Positions 9,546 to 16,892 of a DNA stretch of 64,000 nt are shown in pieces (the first letter of the stretch is position 1; every line of letters begins with the position of its first letter). The notes beneath the pieces are model-generated. The model was not told where the DNA came from and ran no database searches. It was given only the letters and a program-made list of their open reading frames with translations. A program made the translations under genes and the position numbers. Source of the DNA: CAMCXE01 sp036520615 (GTDB lineage: Bacteria > Pseudomonadota > Gammaproteobacteria > Pseudomonadales > Cellvibrionaceae); NCBI GenBank assembly GCA_036520615.1, contig DATDJI010000085.1:1-64000 (forward strand), given 5' to 3'.

Positions 9546-10658
9546 ATGGCTATTGAAATAGAGTCTCTACCTAATGAAGCCAAAAAAGCCTTACAGCAAT
9601 TCAGCGAGTTCCAGTTAGCGGAGTTCAATGATTCAGGTGCTAATGGATATGTGATGATTGGTCGTCATGATGTTCTGAGAAAAGATGTGGCTATAAAAAT
9701 ATATTTTCATGATGAAAATGATGTGGACCAAGAGCCCGCGATAATAGCAACACTGAATCATGAAAATATACTAAAAGTCTTCGATGCTAGAAAAGTCGAA
9801 AAGTGTTGTTCATTTTATATGATGCAGGCTGCAAATGGCGGCGATCTTTTCAGTTTCTTGGAGCGTTATCACCTTTCGCTCGACCTTAGTTACAAGTTGC
9901 TTTGTCAATTGCTTTCTGGATTGTCAGCAATGCATTGCCAGTATAAAAATCTGGTTCATAGGGATTTAAAGCCAGAGAATCTATTGGTGCATGATGACCA
10001 GCTTGTTATTGCTGATTTCGGGTCTGTTCGTCGAATTAATAATGCTACCGGAAAAGCTCCTGCATCGAAGCATAGCATTCTTTACAGGCCGCCTGAAGCA
10101 TTCGGCGAAAAAGCATTTTTTGACTTTTCATCCGACGTTTATCAAGCAGGGATAATTGGTTATCTCCTGTTTGGAGGGAGGCTAAGTAATGATCTTCTTA
10201 AACAGCTCAATAAGAGAGAGCTGAAGGAGTTGGATGAAGTAAAAAAAGTTGGCGGTGATTATGAAATATCTAAATTCATTGATTCCTGCATTGAAAAAAG
10301 GATAAAAACAGGAAAGCTTCTCGACTGGGATAGCATCCCTTTTTATGTTCCTAAGAGGGTGGTAAAGGTTTTAAAAAAAGCAATTGTAGACAAAGTTAAC
10401 AGATATGCGAATGTAAGTGAGTTTCTGGCGGAACTAGCCAAGGTTAGAGCGGGGCTTCCTGATTGGATTGCTGGCAAGGAAGGCTATGAACTTAGCAATT
10501 GGAAAGGCAATGATTATTTGCTAATTGAGTCTTCAGGGCAAATCTTGCTGAAGAAGCGCAGACACAAATCGAAAATTTTTAGAATAGACAACAGCATAAA
10601 AGCCAGCGATCTTTGTTCAGCTTACAATCAACTAAAAGACAAAGTTGGGCTTCCCTAG
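9546..10658 (+). CDS. Hanks-type serine/threonine protein kinase in an integron cassette
   Basis: The 370-residue protein holds a full eukaryotic-like kinase domain (about residues 25-310). Visible elements are the glycine-rich loop SGANGYVMIG, the VAIK lysine (K51), a likely helix-C glutamate (E63), HRDLKPEN with catalytic D140, the metal-binding DFG (D157), an RPPE motif in place of APE, and SSDVYQAG. All key residues are present, so it is predicted active. A C-terminal piece of about 60 residues (from about 310, GLPDWIAGKEGYELSNWKGN onward) is not recognised. There is no membrane segment, so it is cytosolic, unlike PASTA-type kinases. It follows the DUF3010 gene by 3 bases and the attC begins at its stop codon. 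Kinases occur in several phage-defence systems, so a defence role is possible but unproven. Confidence 0.92.
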   Translation: MAIEIESLPNEAKKALQQFSEFQLAEFNDSGANGYVMIGRHDVLRKDVAIKIYFHDENDVDQEPAIIATLNHENILKVFDARKVEKCCSFYMMQAANGGDLFSFLERYHLSLDLSYKLLCQLLSGLSAMHCQYKNLVHRDLKPENLLVHDDQLVIADFGSVRRINNATGKAPASKHSILYRPPEAFGEKAFFDFSSDVYQAGIIGYLLFGGRLSNDLLKQLNKRELKELDEVKKVGGDYEISKFIDSCIEKRIKTGKLLDWDSIPFYVPKRVVKVLKKAIVDKVNRYANVSEFLAELAKVRAGLPDWIAGKEGYELSNWKGNDYLLIESSGQILLKKRRHKSKIFRIDNSIKASDLCSAYNQLKDKVGLP

Positions 10659-10768
10659 TCCTAACAAACACAGTCAGTGCGACATTTATTCCGGCGCTCG
10701 TTTTGCGCCAGAAAAAGCCTGGCACAAAACAACCACCTACATAAATGCGCCTGCTGTGCGCGTTAGGC
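10659..10768 (+). other. attC recombination site, cassette 1 end
   Basis: It starts TCCTAAC and ends GTTAGGC (10762-10768), fitting the R'' and R' boxes. Inverted arms include CACAG/CTGTG (10669-10673, 10754-10758), CATTTAT/ATAAATG (10683-10689, 10741-10747) and an inner GGCGC/GCGCC. Length 110 bp. It abuts the kinase stop codon and ends 7 bases before the next ATG. Confidence 0.85.
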
Positions 10769-10775
10769 ATCAGTA

Positions 10776-11549
10776 ATGGCAAACTTGTACTTCGACGAAT
10801 CAATTAGAGATAACGGAAAGTTTATAATAGGCGCTTTAGTCATTTCTGAGGAGAACTTATCCACTCAAATAAGAGCGGAGTGGGAGCGCATGGGATTAAA
10901 CCCGAATGATGATGAATATAAAAGTTCTACCATAAAATTCGATAATGAAATATCAGTTAAGCAGAGAGAGTTCATTAAGTCTCTACTGCATAGCTCAAAA
11001 TTGGCCTTGGTTGTGTTGCCGAGCCATGATCGAAAAGAATTGGGAAACTACTGTGCCAGCTTGGTTCTCCAGCTTTTGAACACTAAGAAATTATTGGGCA
11101 ATGCACACAGTCTATATATCGATGAAAATGTGTTCATGAGCAGAAATGTTCAATTAAAGCTAGAAAGCCTTGGCGTGAATTTATATTTAAACTCAGATTC
11201 CAAAAAAGAAGCTGGAATACAATTAGCTGATCACGCGTCACATGCCTTGGGTGGTATGCTTCTTGAAGAAATGGGGCTAATAAAAAAGCAAATAAAGGCC
11301 GGTGAAAACTCGGGGTATCACCCCGACCAGATACTAGATTTGGGATTTGAACTCTGGGCTAGCCTTCGCTATGCATTGATAGGTGACAATCAATATATTA
11401 AGGGTTTGTCGCCGCCACCAGACGATCCAGTAAACCCATACTTTATGGTAAATAGTTACGGTTTATATATAGCTGCAAGCTGCGCCGAAAATCTTGAGTC
11501 CTGTGCTAATAAGAGATTTGGTATAAATTACTTAGGCTGCATACATTAA
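10776..11549 (+). CDS. DUF3800-like protein in integron cassette
   Basis: The 257-residue protein begins MANLYFDES and later has SLYIDEN and KKEAGIQLADHASHALGG. An early acidic DES, a mid-protein D-E and a late Q-L-A-D motif are the hallmarks of DUF3800, a family with a predicted RNase H-like fold and carboxylate active site. The match is to the motif pattern rather than the whole sequence, so the assignment is moderate. The gene starts 7 bases after the attC and has no clear ribosome binding site, common for cassettes that rely on the previous gene. DUF3800 proteins are often found in defence and mobile contexts; function here is unknown. Confidence 0.65.
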   Translation: MANLYFDESIRDNGKFIIGALVISEENLSTQIRAEWERMGLNPNDDEYKSSTIKFDNEISVKQREFIKSLLHSSKLALVVLPSHDRKELGNYCASLVLQLLNTKKLLGNAHSLYIDENVFMSRNVQLKLESLGVNLYLNSDSKKEAGIQLADHASHALGGMLLEEMGLIKKQIKAGENSGYHPDQILDLGFELWASLRYALIGDNQYIKGLSPPPDDPVNPYFMVNSYGLYIAASCAENLESCANKRFGINYLGCIH

Positions 11550-11560
11550 ATGGAAATTGT

Positions 11561-11632
11561 GCCTAACAAACGCATGTTGTCGGACTGGTTTTCCGCTGCG
11601 CTCCAAACCAGCCGCAAATGCGGGCGTTACAT
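11561..11632 (+). other. attC recombination site, cassette 2 end
   Basis: It starts GCCTAAC (perfect RYYYAAC) and ends GTTACAT (11626-11632). Inverted arms are ACGCAT/ATGCGGGCGT on the outside and CTGGTTT/AAACCAG (11585-11591, 11605-11611) inside, with a CCGCTGCGCT-type loop. Length 72 bp. Confidence 0.88.
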
Positions 11633-11667
11633 TTTATTCGGCAATATCTAGCTAGCGGAAGAGTAAG

Positions 11668-12630
11668 ATGAGTGAGATTGATGGGAAGTTAAAAAAATTA
11701 TTTTACTCAAGTATTGGTTCTGAGTTTAACAAATGTCTTGAGCGCAGTATGGAATGCGAAAATAAAGCAATAAAAGCTCACTCGGTTCAAAATTCGAATG
11801 TCTTAGACTTACTTTGCAAGGACGGCCATGTAATTCAAATTAAACTAAAAGTTGGCGGTGATGCGCCGCCGAGACCGGAATATAAGCTTGTTGGGAGAAA
11901 TAGGGCAACGACTTTTACAGGGTTATGTGCGGAACATGATAGTGGCATATTCAAGGAAATCGATACCCAAAAAATAAGTGTGAACGATAGTAGGCAGCTA
12001 TACCTACTTGCATACCGATCAGTGCTGAGGGAATTGCATGCAACAATGCACGGAGCTGGAATGATTCAAGGGGCATACCAAGAAAGAGTTGAAATGGGTA
12101 TAGATCCTAAAGATCAGCCTTCAAATGCAAGTATGGAAGCTGTATTTCACATGATCAAGGCTTGGAGAACTTATCGGTACAGGTGTAAGTTCGATCGAAT
12201 AGAAGAGTCGGATTGTTATGAAGAGTTGGCGCATTTTACTAAAGTCCTGGCTACTAAGGCGCCTACGATAGCTGCTAGTGTTTTATTTGGTGTGGGCAAG
12301 TATTCCACGGAGGAGGATCTCGTTGGAGTAGCTCTTAACATTGTGCCATTAAGCGCCAATCAAACCGTCGTAGTTTTCAGTTATTTAAAAGAACACGAAA
12401 ATGAGGTTAAGAGCGCATATCCTGAACTGTATCAAGCAGAGGGTTATTACTTGGGCTATGTCGTATCGAAACTTTTGCTCGAATATGGTGAAAATCTTGT
12501 CTTGTGTCCCGAATACTATAATAGTTGGTCTGAAGAAAAGCGCGCTTGTATTTTGGAATATTTCACTAAAACATTATTAGAAGAGCAGCACGAAAAAGAT
12601 AATGAGCACTTGTTTTTGTTTCAAATGTAA
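11668..12630 (+). CDS. Cassette-encoded protein of unknown function
   Basis: This 320-residue soluble protein is not recognised. It has no signal peptide or membrane helix. The segment around residues 80-96 (TTFTGLCAEHDSGIFKEIDT) contains a Cys-x-x-His-Asp motif seen in uncharacterised proteins of mobile regions, and the N-terminus is lysine-rich. The C-terminal half is helical with several hydrophobic stretches around 195-245 that could be amphipathic. AGAGTAAG is just upstream of the ATG. It is alone in its cassette, between clear attC sites. Confidence 0.75.
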   Translation: MSEIDGKLKKLFYSSIGSEFNKCLERSMECENKAIKAHSVQNSNVLDLLCKDGHVIQIKLKVGGDAPPRPEYKLVGRNRATTFTGLCAEHDSGIFKEIDTQKISVNDSRQLYLLAYRSVLRELHATMHGAGMIQGAYQERVEMGIDPKDQPSNASMEAVFHMIKAWRTYRYRCKFDRIEESDCYEELAHFTKVLATKAPTIAASVLFGVGKYSTEEDLVGVALNIVPLSANQTVVVFSYLKEHENEVKSAYPELYQAEGYYLGYVVSKLLLEYGENLVLCPEYYNSWSEEKRACILEYFTKTLLEEQHEKDNEHLFLFQM

Positions 12631-12741
12631 CAAACGGCTCCACGCAGACGCCCAAACCTACGCGGTTTTTGTGGTTTCGCTGCGCTACACTTTAACACAA
12701 AAACCGCTCCGGCTTGGGCGCAGGTGAGCCGGACGTTAGAT
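12625..12741 (+). other. attC recombination site, cassette 3 end (VCR-length)
   Basis: It starts ATGTAAC and ends GTTAGAT (12735-12741). Nested arms are CGGCTC(C)AC/GTGAGCCG (12635-12643, 12724-12731, with one unpaired base as in functional attC hairpins), CGCCCAA/TTGGGCG (12649-12655, 12714-12720) and a perfect 12-bp GCGGTTTTTGTG/CACAAAAACCGC (12662-12673, 12696-12707). Length 117 bp. It overlaps the stop of the preceding gene. This is the strongest site in the array. Confidence 0.93.
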
Positions 12742-12747
12742 TATCTT

Positions 12748-13248
12748 ATGAAATATATCGGCCCTAAAGAAAGAGTAGATGCAGCAAGATCTCTGGAAAC
12801 TTCAACAGAAGATCTGGCAATGTTATCAACAAGTGATGACATATTTGTTAGGGCGGCAGTTGCACAAAATCCTAGGGCACCAATACAGGTGTTGAATTCG
12901 TTTGCAGAAAGATTGCTAGAAACAGAAAAAGACTGGGAAATTGCGGCTAACCTAGCTGAAAACCCGAAATTACAGACAGAAACATTGCTAAAGTTAATGA
13001 AAAGTGTATTGAAATGTAGCATTAATATATCGCCAAGAGATTACTATTCAAATAGAACAATAATTGCGGCTTCACGTTCCGATGCGGCCAATTATGAAAT
13101 CATGTCCATGTTGTCTAATCCGAAATACATTCCAAACTTTCTGAGATATAAGCTATTACAAATTGACAGCAGACAAGAATTCGTCAAGCTTTTGCTTAAA
13201 GATCCAAGTGAAAAAATACGCAAGAGAGCGAGTCATGTGCTTAAGTGA
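12748..13248 (+). CDS. HEAT/leucine-rich-variant repeat protein in integron cassette
   Basis: The 166-residue protein is made of helical repeats with the pattern seen in VRAAVAQNPRAPIQVLNSFA and IAANLAENPKLQTETLLKLM, typical of HEAT or leucine-rich-variant solenoids used for protein binding. The start at 12748 is chosen because an upstream in-frame GTG at 12724 lies inside the attC palindrome. The ATG is 6 bases after the R' box, leaving no room for a normal ribosome binding site. Function unknown; a protein-interaction role is inferred from the fold. Confidence 0.75.
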   Translation: MKYIGPKERVDAARSLETSTEDLAMLSTSDDIFVRAAVAQNPRAPIQVLNSFAERLLETEKDWEIAANLAENPKLQTETLLKLMKSVLKCSINISPRDYYSNRTIIAASRSDAANYEIMSMLSNPKYIPNFLRYKLLQIDSRQEFVKLLLKDPSEKIRKRASHVLK

Positions 13249-13303
13249 ATCTAACAAGGCGTTCTTGGCGATCGCTGCGCTCCGGCAAAACTTGGCGTTA
13301 ATT
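13249..13303 (+). other. attC recombination site, cassette 4 end (short)
   Basis: It starts ATCTAAC (perfect RYYYAAC) directly at the stop of the preceding gene and ends GTTAATT (13297-13303). The outer TAAC/GTTA pair is clear; internal arms are short and imperfect around a GCTGCGCTCC-type loop shared with the site at 11561. Length 55 bp. Confidence 0.7.
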
Positions 13304-13316
13304 GTAAAGTGTAAAT

Positions 13317-13691
13317 ATGAATTCCGAAGAAAATTTGAAGATAATTGAAGAATTTATTGGCAAGGAGTGCGAGAGGACTTTAGCCTGTAACTCTTTAAAA
13401 ATACGATTCGGAGAAAAGTCGCCATATATCTGGATAGATCCACCTTGGGATTTATATTGTGGTGAAGAGCTATTGGCTTCTTCGTCGCGCTATCCAGAAG
13501 CTAATGATGAGTTTCAACGATACAGCGATACGTTGAGCCCACTAGACAAAAATAAATTAGTAAACTTTGAGTATACTTCTGAACATGGCTTGGTTCTCCA
13601 TTTTCTACATGGGTTTAGGCTTTATGTTCCAACTACGAGTGAAGCAGTAGATGGAGATGATTTTTATCACCACTGGTATGCACGTGCGTAA
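13317..13691 (+). CDS. Cassette-encoded small protein of unknown function
   Basis: The 124-residue acidic protein is not recognised. It has a beta-rich middle (IRFGEKSPYIWIDPPWDLYC) and ends in HHWYARA. It starts 13 bases after the attC R' box and ends just before another YYYAAC-type box. No signal peptide or membrane helix. Small single-domain beta-rich proteins like this are common in chromosomal cassette arrays. Confidence 0.7.
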   Translation: MNSEENLKIIEEFIGKECERTLACNSLKIRFGEKSPYIWIDPPWDLYCGEELLASSSRYPEANDEFQRYSDTLSPLDKNKLVNFEYTSEHGLVLHFLHGFRLYVPTTSEAVDGDDFYHHWYARA

Positions 13692-13694
13692 AAT

Positions 13695-13772
13695 ACTTAA
13701 CTAGGTGTTAAAAAACATTCCGCTTTGCTTCATTAGACGCCGCAAACGGCGCCTTTTACTTTTTGGTTAGAG
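13695..13772 (+). other. Possible attC site, cassette 5 end (degenerate)
   Basis: It begins ACTTAAC (fits RYYYAAC) 3 bases after the stop codon and ends GTTAGAG (13766-13772). An inner GACGCCG/CGGCGCC hairpin is present but the outer arms pair poorly. It may be a decayed site marking the right end of the array. Confidence 0.5.
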
Positions 13773-13829
13773 TAAAAAATGGAAGCGGCCACATTTTCCA
13801 AAACAGCTCAGCGCGTAGGTGGGGCAGTG

Positions 13830-13858
13830 ATGCCCAACACTTATATTGGGCATTTTCT
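13830..13858 (+). terminator. Rho-independent terminator-like hairpin at array right end
   Basis: ATGCCCAA (13830-13837) pairs perfectly with TTGGGCAT (13846-13853) across an 8-base loop, followed by TTTCTT. It lies 10 bases before the next ATG and could end transcription of the array or attenuate the next gene. Confidence 0.5.
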
Positions 13859-13868
13859 TAGCTGACCT

Positions 13869-14390
13869 ATGAACAACATAGATTGTTGGGAATTGCTGCC
13901 CTGCGGGCTACCAGCTTGCCTATTATTGTATATGACAAAATTAGTGTTTAAGAGGTGTCCATTGAGGCATTTAACTCCGCGAGATATAAACGATATTAAA
14001 ACATTCAAGCTGATTACAGGATCTGACCTGGTTGAGCTAAATCGCTACGTGTCAGAAGAGTGGGACTGGCAGGAATTATGGGACTACAATTTTCATCAGG
14101 TGAGCACTACACAAATCAAATGTAAGTGTGCATTTGAAGGTATTAGAGCTGCATTAAGGCGAAAGGGTTATCCTAAAAGTATTCGCGATTTGGAAGCGCT
14201 GGGATATGATTTCACGCTTATCCATGGAGGCGGTAGCTGGTATGAAGATGCGTTCTATCAGTGTTCATGCGGGCAAAAATGGAAGGAAGAGTTCGTTGAA
14301 TCTATGCAGTACAACGGTAATCATGCGAGGCCGATAGATGATGCTGAATATGCGCAAATAATTGGCTCGGCCGATAGTACAAAATTCTAA
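13869..14390 (+). CDS. Protein of unknown function with C-terminal Cys-rich motif
   Basis: The 173-residue protein is not recognised. It has a hydrophobic N-terminal stretch (about residues 12-25, PCGLPACLLLYMTKLVF) and paired cysteines in IKCKCAFEG and FYQCSCGQKW, which may bind a metal. It lies to the right of the last candidate attC and has no palindrome after it, so it may be the last decayed cassette or the first gene of the flanking chromosome. No good ribosome binding site is present. The start is uncertain; the ATG at 13932 (MTKLVFK) would remove the hydrophobic N-terminus. Confidence 0.6.
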   Translation: MNNIDCWELLPCGLPACLLLYMTKLVFKRCPLRHLTPRDINDIKTFKLITGSDLVELNRYVSEEWDWQELWDYNFHQVSTTQIKCKCAFEGIRAALRRKGYPKSIRDLEALGYDFTLIHGGGSWYEDAFYQCSCGQKWKEEFVESMQYNGNHARPIDDAEYAQIIGSADSTKF

Positions 14391-14431
14391 GTACACGCGT
14401 AATTTAGCCTGCTAATACTGCGGAAAATAAC

Positions 14432-14797
14432 ATGACCTATGACCAGTTCAATAAATTTTGCAGATCGTTACCCGCTGCAACCTATTGTGTGCAATGGGGC
14501 GGTGCGCATGTTTGGAAGGTGGGGGGTAAAATATTTTCGGTCGGCGGGTGGGAAAAGTCCGGCAAGCCTGCGTTTACATTTAAAACCTCCGACTTGCATT
14601 ACGAGATTTTAAAAGACCAAGAAGGTTTTAGGCCTGCACCCTATTTAGCGTCCAGAGGCATGAAATGGATACAACAATTTAATGTCGCAGCCGACTCGGT
14701 TGAACAGCTTAAATATTATGTTGCGCAGTCCCATCGGCTCGTATCTTTAGGTTTAACTAAAAAGTTGCAAAAGGAGTTGGGCCTTAATCAGGGTTAA
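14432..14797 (+). CDS. MmcQ/YjbR family protein
   Basis: The 121-residue protein has the MmcQ/YjbR (CyaY-like fold) pattern: an N-terminal LPAATYCVQWGGAHVWKVGGK, a middle FTFKTSD, a conserved GFRPAPYLASRGMKWIQ and a C-terminal helix with QLKYYVAQSHRLV. The family is named a DNA-binding protein on weak evidence. GGAAA lies upstream of the ATG. It appears to be the first ordinary chromosomal gene right of the cassette array. Confidence 0.85.
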   Translation: MTYDQFNKFCRSLPAATYCVQWGGAHVWKVGGKIFSVGGWEKSGKPAFTFKTSDLHYEILKDQEGFRPAPYLASRGMKWIQQFNVAADSVEQLKYYVAQSHRLVSLGLTKKLQKELGLNQG

Positions 14798-15138
14798 ACA
14801 ACCATTAAAAAATAGTCTTTTTAGGTCGCCTCTCTACAGCTCAAATAATATTAAGCACCTCGCAACTATTTAGCTTTTTTTCTGTTCAGCTCATTTCTGT
14901 GTCATCCCCGCGCAGGCGGGGATCCATTGGTAAACAGTTCATTTGAGCTAATCAACATAGTGCTCGCCGCCTGGATCCCCGCCTGCGCGGGGATGACGCT
15001 CGAATACAATAATAGAGCTGAATACATACCGCGCCTTTTTGTAAATTTAATTATCACCTCTGTCGAAATTCGCAGCGGGTGTTCGACTAGCAGGAGAGGA
15101 CGCACACGCCTGTCGCCTTATAAATGAGGAGAACAACA
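14798..15138. other. Intergenic region with inverted repeat, 341 bp
   Basis: Apart from the 26-bp inverted repeat at 14901-14997, nothing is recognised. Open frames read through the repeat on both strands are by-products of its GC-rich arms. Confidence 0.5.
14901..14997. repeat. 26-bp perfect inverted repeat (REP-like)
   Basis: The arms at 14901-14926 and 14972-14997 are perfect inverted copies beginning GTCATCCCCGCGCAGG, and each arm is itself partly palindromic (CCCCGC/GCGGGG). They flank 45 bp of unique sequence. The motif is a widespread intergenic repeat in proteobacteria, sometimes mobilised by RAYT/Tn-like elements. No transposase is encoded between the arms. Confidence 0.85.
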
Positions 15139-15558
15139 ATGCCCAAAATAATTTTTATCAGCCTGCCGGTTACTGATCTTGCCGCGTCCGTGGCTTTTTA
15201 TACGGCTCTGGGGTTTGAGAATAACCCGCTGCTGAGTGACGAGAGCGCCGCCTGTATGGTGTGGAGCGAGACGATTAATATTATGTTGCTGACACACGCT
15301 AAGTGGGGCACGTTCACTACTCGGCCGATTCCACCGCCTACATCAAGTGAAGTTGCACTTAATGTGTCCTGCGAGAGCCGCGCAGCGGTTGATGCTATGA
15401 ACCAAGCGGCGGCGGCGCATGGCGGTACTGCGGATATTAACCCGGTGCAGGATATGGGTTGTATGTATGGCCGGGATTTTACTGATCCTGATGGCCATAT
15501 ATGGGGCGCTATGTGGATGGACCCGGCGGCTATGGCTTCTGGTGAGGCGGCCAGCTGA
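15139..15558 (+). CDS. VOC (glyoxalase/bleomycin-resistance) family protein
   Basis: The 139-residue protein shows the paired beta-alpha-beta units of the vicinal-oxygen-chelate superfamily: IIFISLPVTDLAASVAFYTALGF at the start and the closing DFTDPDGHIWGAMWMD with the usual D-P-D-G-H. The substrate cannot be told; this subgroup is close to the PhnB/lactoylglutathione-lyase-like proteins. The ATG at 15139 is chosen because AGGAG is 7 bases upstream. Monocistronic. Confidence 0.88.
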   Translation: MPKIIFISLPVTDLAASVAFYTALGFENNPLLSDESAACMVWSETINIMLLTHAKWGTFTTRPIPPPTSSEVALNVSCESRAAVDAMNQAAAAHGGTADINPVQDMGCMYGRDFTDPDGHIWGAMWMDPAAMASGEAAS

Positions 15559-15965
15559 GCACACAGATTTAGACAGCTTTGGAAAAAATCTTTGAAAAAT
15601 GCAGGCGGCGCAAAAAGTTTTTGGCTTGAGCGCCGGTGCAGCTTTAAATTACTGCTTATTTTTAATAATTGGCGCTTGCGCGCGCTTGATGTTTTAGAGT
15701 TTCTGCAGATGTATGCAAAAAAAGTTAATACATTTTACGCGCAATAATTTCACAAAACCTGCCCGCTAGTTATATGCAGCTGTTGTGCATTCAGTCTAAA
15801 ACCCAGCAAAGGCTAAAGCTGAGCAAAAAGTAGTTTTCAGCAATTGACCTATACTCAAAAACAATGCGACTAAATCATTCGCGATGAATGGTTTGCCCGT
15901 TGAATAATCATCTGCGTCCTTTTGCGCGATGGTAAGTATTAGCTCTCAATTGTATAAGGCTGAGC
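15559..15965. other. Intergenic region, 407 bp
   Basis: AT-rich non-coding stretch between two same-direction genes. No clear hairpin terminator, promoter boxes or repeats were identified. Confidence 0.4.
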
Positions 15966-16757
15966 ATGGCAATTTATTCCCCGATTGATGTTTTAAATTG
16001 CAGCACTATGCGCTCGGCAGTGCTTGAATATACCTGGTCCGATGAATTAACTCTGGCGGAAGCGGCGGCGGTTAATCGTGTGTTGCCGCAGCTTATGCGC
16101 AAGGATATTTTGGATTTAGGCGTGGGGGCCGGGCGCACGGTCGAAGCACTTAATTCAGTGGCTGATAGTTATATCGGTGTTGATTATGTACATGAGATGG
16201 TAGCGCATTGTAAAAATCGCTTTCCCTCTGTGCATTTTGAACAGAGCGATGCGCGCTCTATGCCGCAATTTGCCGATGCCTCATTCGATTTAATTGTATT
16301 TTCCTGCAACGGCATTTGTATGGTTGACCATGCTGGCCGCTTGGCGATTTTATCCGAGGTGAAGCGGCTGCTGCGGCCCGGTGGATTTTTTATTTTCTCC
16401 ACCTATAACCGCAACTGCAAAGAACACAACATGGTGTTTCGCTTTCCGCATTTTAGTTTTTCACCCAATCCCCTGCGCTTATTCGTACGTGTCAGCCGGT
16501 TTATAGTTAATACGCTAATCCGAGTGGTAAATCGCATTCGCTATCAAAGGCACGAGGTGCGGCATGCAGATTATTCAATTTTGAATGACCAGTGCCATAA
16601 CTATCAAACACTGCTTTATTACATTGATATAAACGGGCAGAAAAAGCAGTTAAATGAGGCAGGTTTTACCGGGCCGGTAGTTATTTACGATCGCTTTGGC
16701 AATGCCGCACAGCCTGATATTACCGAAGACATGTTGCTGTACGTGGCAAGCGTATAG
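15966..16757 (+). CDS. Class I SAM-dependent methyltransferase
   Basis: The 263-residue protein has a methyltransferase domain: motif I ILDLGVGAGRTVEAL, acidic motif II YIGVDYVHEM, FEQSDARSMP, and the post-motif SFDLIVFSCNGI. LLRPGGFFIFSTYNRN is the usual strand-5 region. The C-terminal portion of about 90 residues has a basic patch and is not assigned. The substrate is unknown. AAGG precedes the ATG at a suitable distance. It stands just upstream of the kdsD operon but is separated by about 130 bases with a stem of CCCGCTG/CAGCGGG at 16803-16824. Confidence 0.85.
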   Translation: MAIYSPIDVLNCSTMRSAVLEYTWSDELTLAEAAAVNRVLPQLMRKDILDLGVGAGRTVEALNSVADSYIGVDYVHEMVAHCKNRFPSVHFEQSDARSMPQFADASFDLIVFSCNGICMVDHAGRLAILSEVKRLLRPGGFFIFSTYNRNCKEHNMVFRFPHFSFSPNPLRLFVRVSRFIVNTLIRVVNRIRYQRHEVRHADYSILNDQCHNYQTLLYYIDINGQKKQLNEAGFTGPVVIYDRFGNAAQPDITEDMLLYVASV

Positions 16758-16892
16758 CGGCTGTTTAAAACCCTGCACTAAATACATTCCCTCAGCTAAA
16801 ACCCCGCTGCATGTTGCCAGCGGGTGCGCTCACTAGCTGACAACCACGAACAGCCCCTATACCATGCCCGCAGTTTCCTTAGCGGCACACCT

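Larger units (their letters stand above)
9097..13772 (+). mobile_element. Integron gene cassette array lacking an integrase (CALIN-like)
   Basis: Six genes in the same orientation are separated by long palindromes that begin with a YYYAAC-type R'' box and end in a GTTRRRY-type R' box: 10659-10768, 11561-11632, 12625-12741, 13249-13303 and, less clearly, 13695-13772. Genes start 6-40 bases after each R' box and end just before the next R'' box, as in integron cassettes. The best site (12625-12741) has several nested perfect arms. No intI gene is visible, so within this window it is a cluster of attC sites without an integrase. Most cassette genes have unknown function, also typical of chromosomal arrays. 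Confidence 0.85.

Noticed and set aside
9097..13772. Palindromes between genes as CRISPR or REP repeats
   Set aside because: They differ in length and inner sequence and share only the end boxes, which fits attC sites and not CRISPR or REP.
14902..15127. Open frames on both strands across the inverted repeat
   Set aside because: Explained by the GC-rich palindromic arms, which stay open in several frames.
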